Source: Tubiluchus corallicola (taxonomy: Eukaryota; Priapulida; Priapulimorpha; Priapulimorphida; Tubiluchidae). Taken from it: a stretch of 36,000 nucleotides of DNA. A model generated the notes under the pieces. The model saw only the letters and a program-made list of their open reading frames with translations. It was not told the origin of the DNA and did no database searches. A program made the position numbers and the translations under genes. Positions 30,961 to 36,000 of this stretch are shown piece after piece; position 1 is the first letter of the stretch; every line of letters begins with the position of its first letter. The stretch spans positions 2,501-38,500 of the forward strand of contig JAQGDQ010000645.1 of NCBI GenBank assembly GCA_030141605.1, read 5' to 3'.

Positions 30961-31454
30961 TTTCGAAAATCATATAAACAGTTTGACCTGCAGTTTGTTT
31001 GAATATATTGAATATTATGAAAAAAAATCATCTAAAAATAATCGTACTTAAACACAAACTTTATTACACACATGGAATATACAATGTTCAGCGCTAGGAA
31101 ATATCTTACACTTCTGATTTTACACTAGTGCAAAAATATTTTACACTAGTAGAAACATTTTACACTTTTAAAATGCAAAATACAATTTTGCAGTATAGAA
31201 GTTATACAAGGTTTCCGTGGTACGCTGCATCCAAACAGTGGTATTTTTGGTATGTAACAGCTTAAAACATGTTTGATTGGTTAATTGTCAATTTGCTTCG
31301 ATCATTCTACATTGAAGTATTGAAACCTAATAGTCCAGATGCACTATTGGTCAAAATGTCGTCTATATTGTTTAATAAACATCTATAAGTGATGTTGCAG
31401 GACAAATTCATACCTTTATGAAAATATGCCCAATTTGATGAATCTAATCTAGGT
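30961..31454. other. Intergenic, with a small TTTACACTAGT repeat
   Basis: TTTTACACTAG is repeated around 31120-31155 in a short diverged tandem. Nothing else recognised. Confidence 0.4.
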
Positions 31455-31462
31455 GTGTATGG

Positions 31463-31859
31463 TAAGGGTGAACATTCATTGCCAGAAAGCGAATTCGAAT
31501 CGAATTTAATTTGTCACTTTCAAATTCGAATTGAACTGAATTTCTGTATATCGAATTCGAATTGAGTTTGAAAGATTTTCAATCAAGTTTTCCAACCAGT
31601 AGTAAAAGTGGTCTTACAAAGATCATGCGTATTATTTTATTTTGTTCTGCAGTAAAACCACTATTAGTTTGTTAAGAATTTTGCACAAAAACTGCAACTA
31701 ATTGCATGTCGTTTCAAACATTTTAATGATAGAAACGTATGTGACTGAAGTGCTGAATTATTCGAATCTATGATTTTATGTTCGAATCGAATTCGAACTA
31801 AAAAACTTGTTCGAATCGAATTCGCATGTTTGAACTCGAACGTTTGTTGCTCACGGCTA
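31463..31859 (+). mobile_element. hAT-type element, family 2, intact ends
   Basis: 397 bp, starting TAAGGGTGAACA and ending TGCTCACGGCTA (imperfect inverted termini), flanked by perfect 8-bp duplications GTGTATGG at 31455-31462 and 31860-31867. TTCGAAT repeats form subterminal inverted stretches. Non-coding. Confidence 0.9.
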
Positions 31860-31867
31860 GTGTATGG

Positions 31868-32030
31868 GAGGTGGCAAAGTCTGCGTTGATTTCACTATTT
31901 AACGAAGTCGAACAGAAAAACAACTGAAATCACTGTTAAGTTTAGTTTGCATTGACTGGCTTTGAAGGTTTCTTTTATTGTTATCATTATTTTACTTAGA
32001 AACAGGCAATTCTAGCAGGTCTCCCTATTT
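31868..32030. other. Spacer between repeats
   Basis: Nothing recognised. Confidence 0.4.
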
Positions 32031-32475
32031 TGGTAGACTTGATGAACGTAATTTTGGATGTTCATTCCCTAAACTGATGGACATATTCCGATTCACTTGT
32101 TGGACATACTTTGGACGTAAGTTGAACGCCCATGTGCTAAACTGATGGGCTTATGTAATGTTGGACGTAACTTCGAGCATCTATTCACTAAATTATAAGA
32201 CTATTTTGATGGACATGACTTTTCGAACGCGATGGGCTTAATTTCGAACGTCCATTCACAAAATAATTTAAAGTAAATGATAGACTTACGTAATTGTTGA
32301 CGTGGTGAGTTTAATGTTTAGCGCCAGCTGGACGTTAGCTTAAACGTGATGGACTCTATATCACATTGAAATCTATTTGATTAGTTTTTGCCACGTGTAT
32401 TAAATTAGTGAATAGACGTCCAATTTACGTCCATCGTGTCCATATTACGTTTGTCACGTCCATTCATTTAGGATT
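32031..32475. repeat. ACGTCCA/TGGACGT-rich inverted-repeat region
   Basis: Many copies of TGGACGTAA-like and GAACGTCCATTCAC-like phrases occur in both orientations. The edges look like inverted copies: AACGTAATTTTGGATG (32044) versus the reverse complement of CATATTACGTTTGTCACG (32431-32450). This suggests a foldback transposon with internal subrepeats. Confidence 0.55.
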
Positions 32476-32552
32476 TTCCAATTTCTGCTGCAATGTCTAA
32501 TCTATTTTAGATTTAAATTTTACAATTTTGAGTTAGGCATGTAATTTTGAAG

Positions 32553-33169
32553 TAGGGTTACCATACGTCCGGGTTTCCCTGGACACGTCCTCTTTTTGGG
32601 CCTCTGTCCGGGCGGGTTTTCAAAAAATCGGCAGTTTGTCCGGGTTTTGCCTCAATCCGTAAGTATGTACGGACGTTGCCAACTGCAGAGGCGTACGACA
32701 GTATGAGACAAAGAAAAGCTCGTTAATTTTCAATACAAGGTGTTGCTAACATCTCAAAATGTAACCCTAGTAAAAGCTTTGTGTACATATTTACTAAACA
32801 AAAGTAAGCGATGCGCACGTCACTATGGGTCACACGACTCACACCGCTGTTGATACTTGGTGTATGCAAATTTCTAAAAGCAATTCAGTTTTCGGAAAAG
32901 TATCCTTGGTCTCAGCCTCGGGCTCAGTCAAGTTCAAGCGTAAGTGTTTCTGAGATTCAAGAAGAAGCAGGCGACTGACAGTTGCAGTGTGTTAATGTTT
33001 TTTGCCGTATAGCCATTTGGTATTGCTATTAGAATACATGTAGGCCTATTTGTATAATTTGCATTTTATTTTGCATAGTTTTAATAGACCCTAGACTGGT
33101 AATCTTTGCCTACTTACAAGTGTGCAAAAAAGTGTCCTCTTTTTCAACTCAGACAATATGGTAACCCTA
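32553..33169 (+). mobile_element. hAT-type element, family 3
   Basis: 617 bp with 13-bp perfect terminal inverted repeats TAGGGTTACCATA/TATGGTAACCCTA and 8-bp flanking duplications TTTTGAAG (32545-32552) and TTGTGAAG (33170-33177), one mismatch. The subterminal phrase TGTCCTCTTTTT is present near both ends in direct orientation. No transposase frame. Confidence 0.9.
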
Positions 33170-33177
33170 TTGTGAAG

Positions 33178-35108
<1,931 letters not shown>

Positions 35109-35375
35109 TGGTATGAAATACGTTATAGTACAGTGCATACAAAAGAAATTAGTCTAATGTAGAACGTTAATGTAAGTGATATAGGACTGTCTTTACTTGT
35201 CCTTTTGGTGCTTAGAAATTTAGTGTTGTCTTTCTGATGCATCACAACAAACGAATTTTTATTGTTTTATTACTCATTTTTTCATTTCAAAGCAACCTGT
35301 AATTTATATAAGCTTTGTTGTATTTAATTCATTTGAACTGATATTAGCCAATAAATAATTAAGACTCAGTAAAAC
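35109..35375 (+). other. PGGT1B 3' UTR with poly(A) signal
   Basis: The stop codon is at 35106-35108. AATAAA is at 35350-35355, about 240 bases later, followed by a T-rich stretch from 35377. The presence of an ordinary 3' UTR and no A-rich tail argues against a recent processed copy. Confidence 0.6.
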
Positions 35376-36000
35376 TGTCTTTTTGACAAAATGAAATATA
35401 CCATTTTCTTTGATTTTTCTTTCATACTCTCGAGCTGAACAAGACTGAGAGAATTTACAAAACAGCAGGAAAAAAATCACGCGTAATGAAAAACCGAAAG
35501 CTTGTTACAATAACATTGTGTATTTCACAATAAACAAATGGTAAACAAATAAACAATTTTCTGAGTTTGCGTGTCTACTGACTAGCTGTATGTGGTTATT
35601 TCACATCTAGTGATACCTAAGTGTGAAAAGTGGTAACCTAAAATGAATGCAAGCTACATAGTTCTTTAGGATTGTTGTAAATGTTCAACAGTCTTAATAT
35701 TTTATTTTCTATTTCTAAGCCGGTGACTGACATGCTAAAAACAATAATGAATATTATACATTATTATAAAAAATGCTAAAATAAAAAATGAACAATATTT
35801 GCTACTAATGCGGATAAACGGCAACAACTTTTGCAAATTTCAAGCAATAGTTTCCCAAAGTCGTACCACTTAATGAATTCAAATTTCGATAAAAACTCTT
35901 TACGAATCACTAATACTTACATCTTACAATTCAGTGTTTCTTGTACGGTTGTAACGCGACAAACACTCTTCATTGTCACGCACTTTCAGTTCATACAATT
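35376..36000. other. Intergenic, no feature seen
   Basis: AT-rich DNA to the window end; no ORF, repeat or RNA gene recognised. Confidence 0.4.

Overview
This is a window of nuclear DNA from an animal. The evidence is spliced protein-coding exons with GT/AG junctions, metazoan-type single-copy genes (a class-2/Neo1-like P4-ATPase of the ATP9 group and the beta subunit of protein geranylgeranyltransferase I), Pol III-derived SINEs, hAT and pogo-like DNA transposons with clean target-site duplications, and many satellites. The DNA is AT-rich and gene-poor. I cannot assign a phylum. Nothing in it looks prokaryotic, and there is no CRISPR array or operon.

Layout. The left end (621-2430, + strand) carries the last two coding exons of a leucine-rich-repeat, probably F-box/LRR, protein; the splice phase is preserved and a repeat-filled 1.25 kb intron lies between them. 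From 2.58 to 22.6 kb there is a long repeat-rich stretch. In order it holds a decayed LINE 3' end, a (GA)n block, a 93-bp satellite, a 5S rRNA-headed SINE-like unit, a foldback element with hammerhead-like cores at both ends, a 62-76 bp minisatellite, one well-supported orphan exon on the minus strand (9631-9876), a triplet-repeat block, a hAT MITE, a 21-bp array of CACGTG boxes, a tRNA-headed SINE, a decamer minisatellite, an LTR-like module with heat-shock elements and a TATA box, several dispersed repeats, a pogo-like MITE, and 61-bp and 89-bp tandem arrays.

The right part holds two complete genes whose whole coding regions are free of introns. The ATP9-like P4-ATPase is at 22680-25940 (-) and PGGT1B is at 34023-35108 (+). 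Each is preceded by a good splice acceptor just upstream of its start codon, so both seem to be spliced only in the 5' leader. They point away from each other across about 8 kb of transposon-filled DNA, which includes a pogo-like element with a hAT nested in it and two further hAT elements with 8-bp duplications.

The genes do not form a functional unit. The P4-ATPase is a lipid flippase of the Golgi/endosome system, PGGT1B prenylates CAAX proteins in the cytosol, and the LRR protein is probably a ubiquitin-ligase adaptor. The most interesting signals are the heat-shock-type promoter inside an LTR-like repeat, the strong-context upstream ORF overlapping the flippase start, the inverted pair of hammerhead-like cores, the unassigned 82-residue exon, and consensus CRE, E-box and X-box sites carried by repeats.
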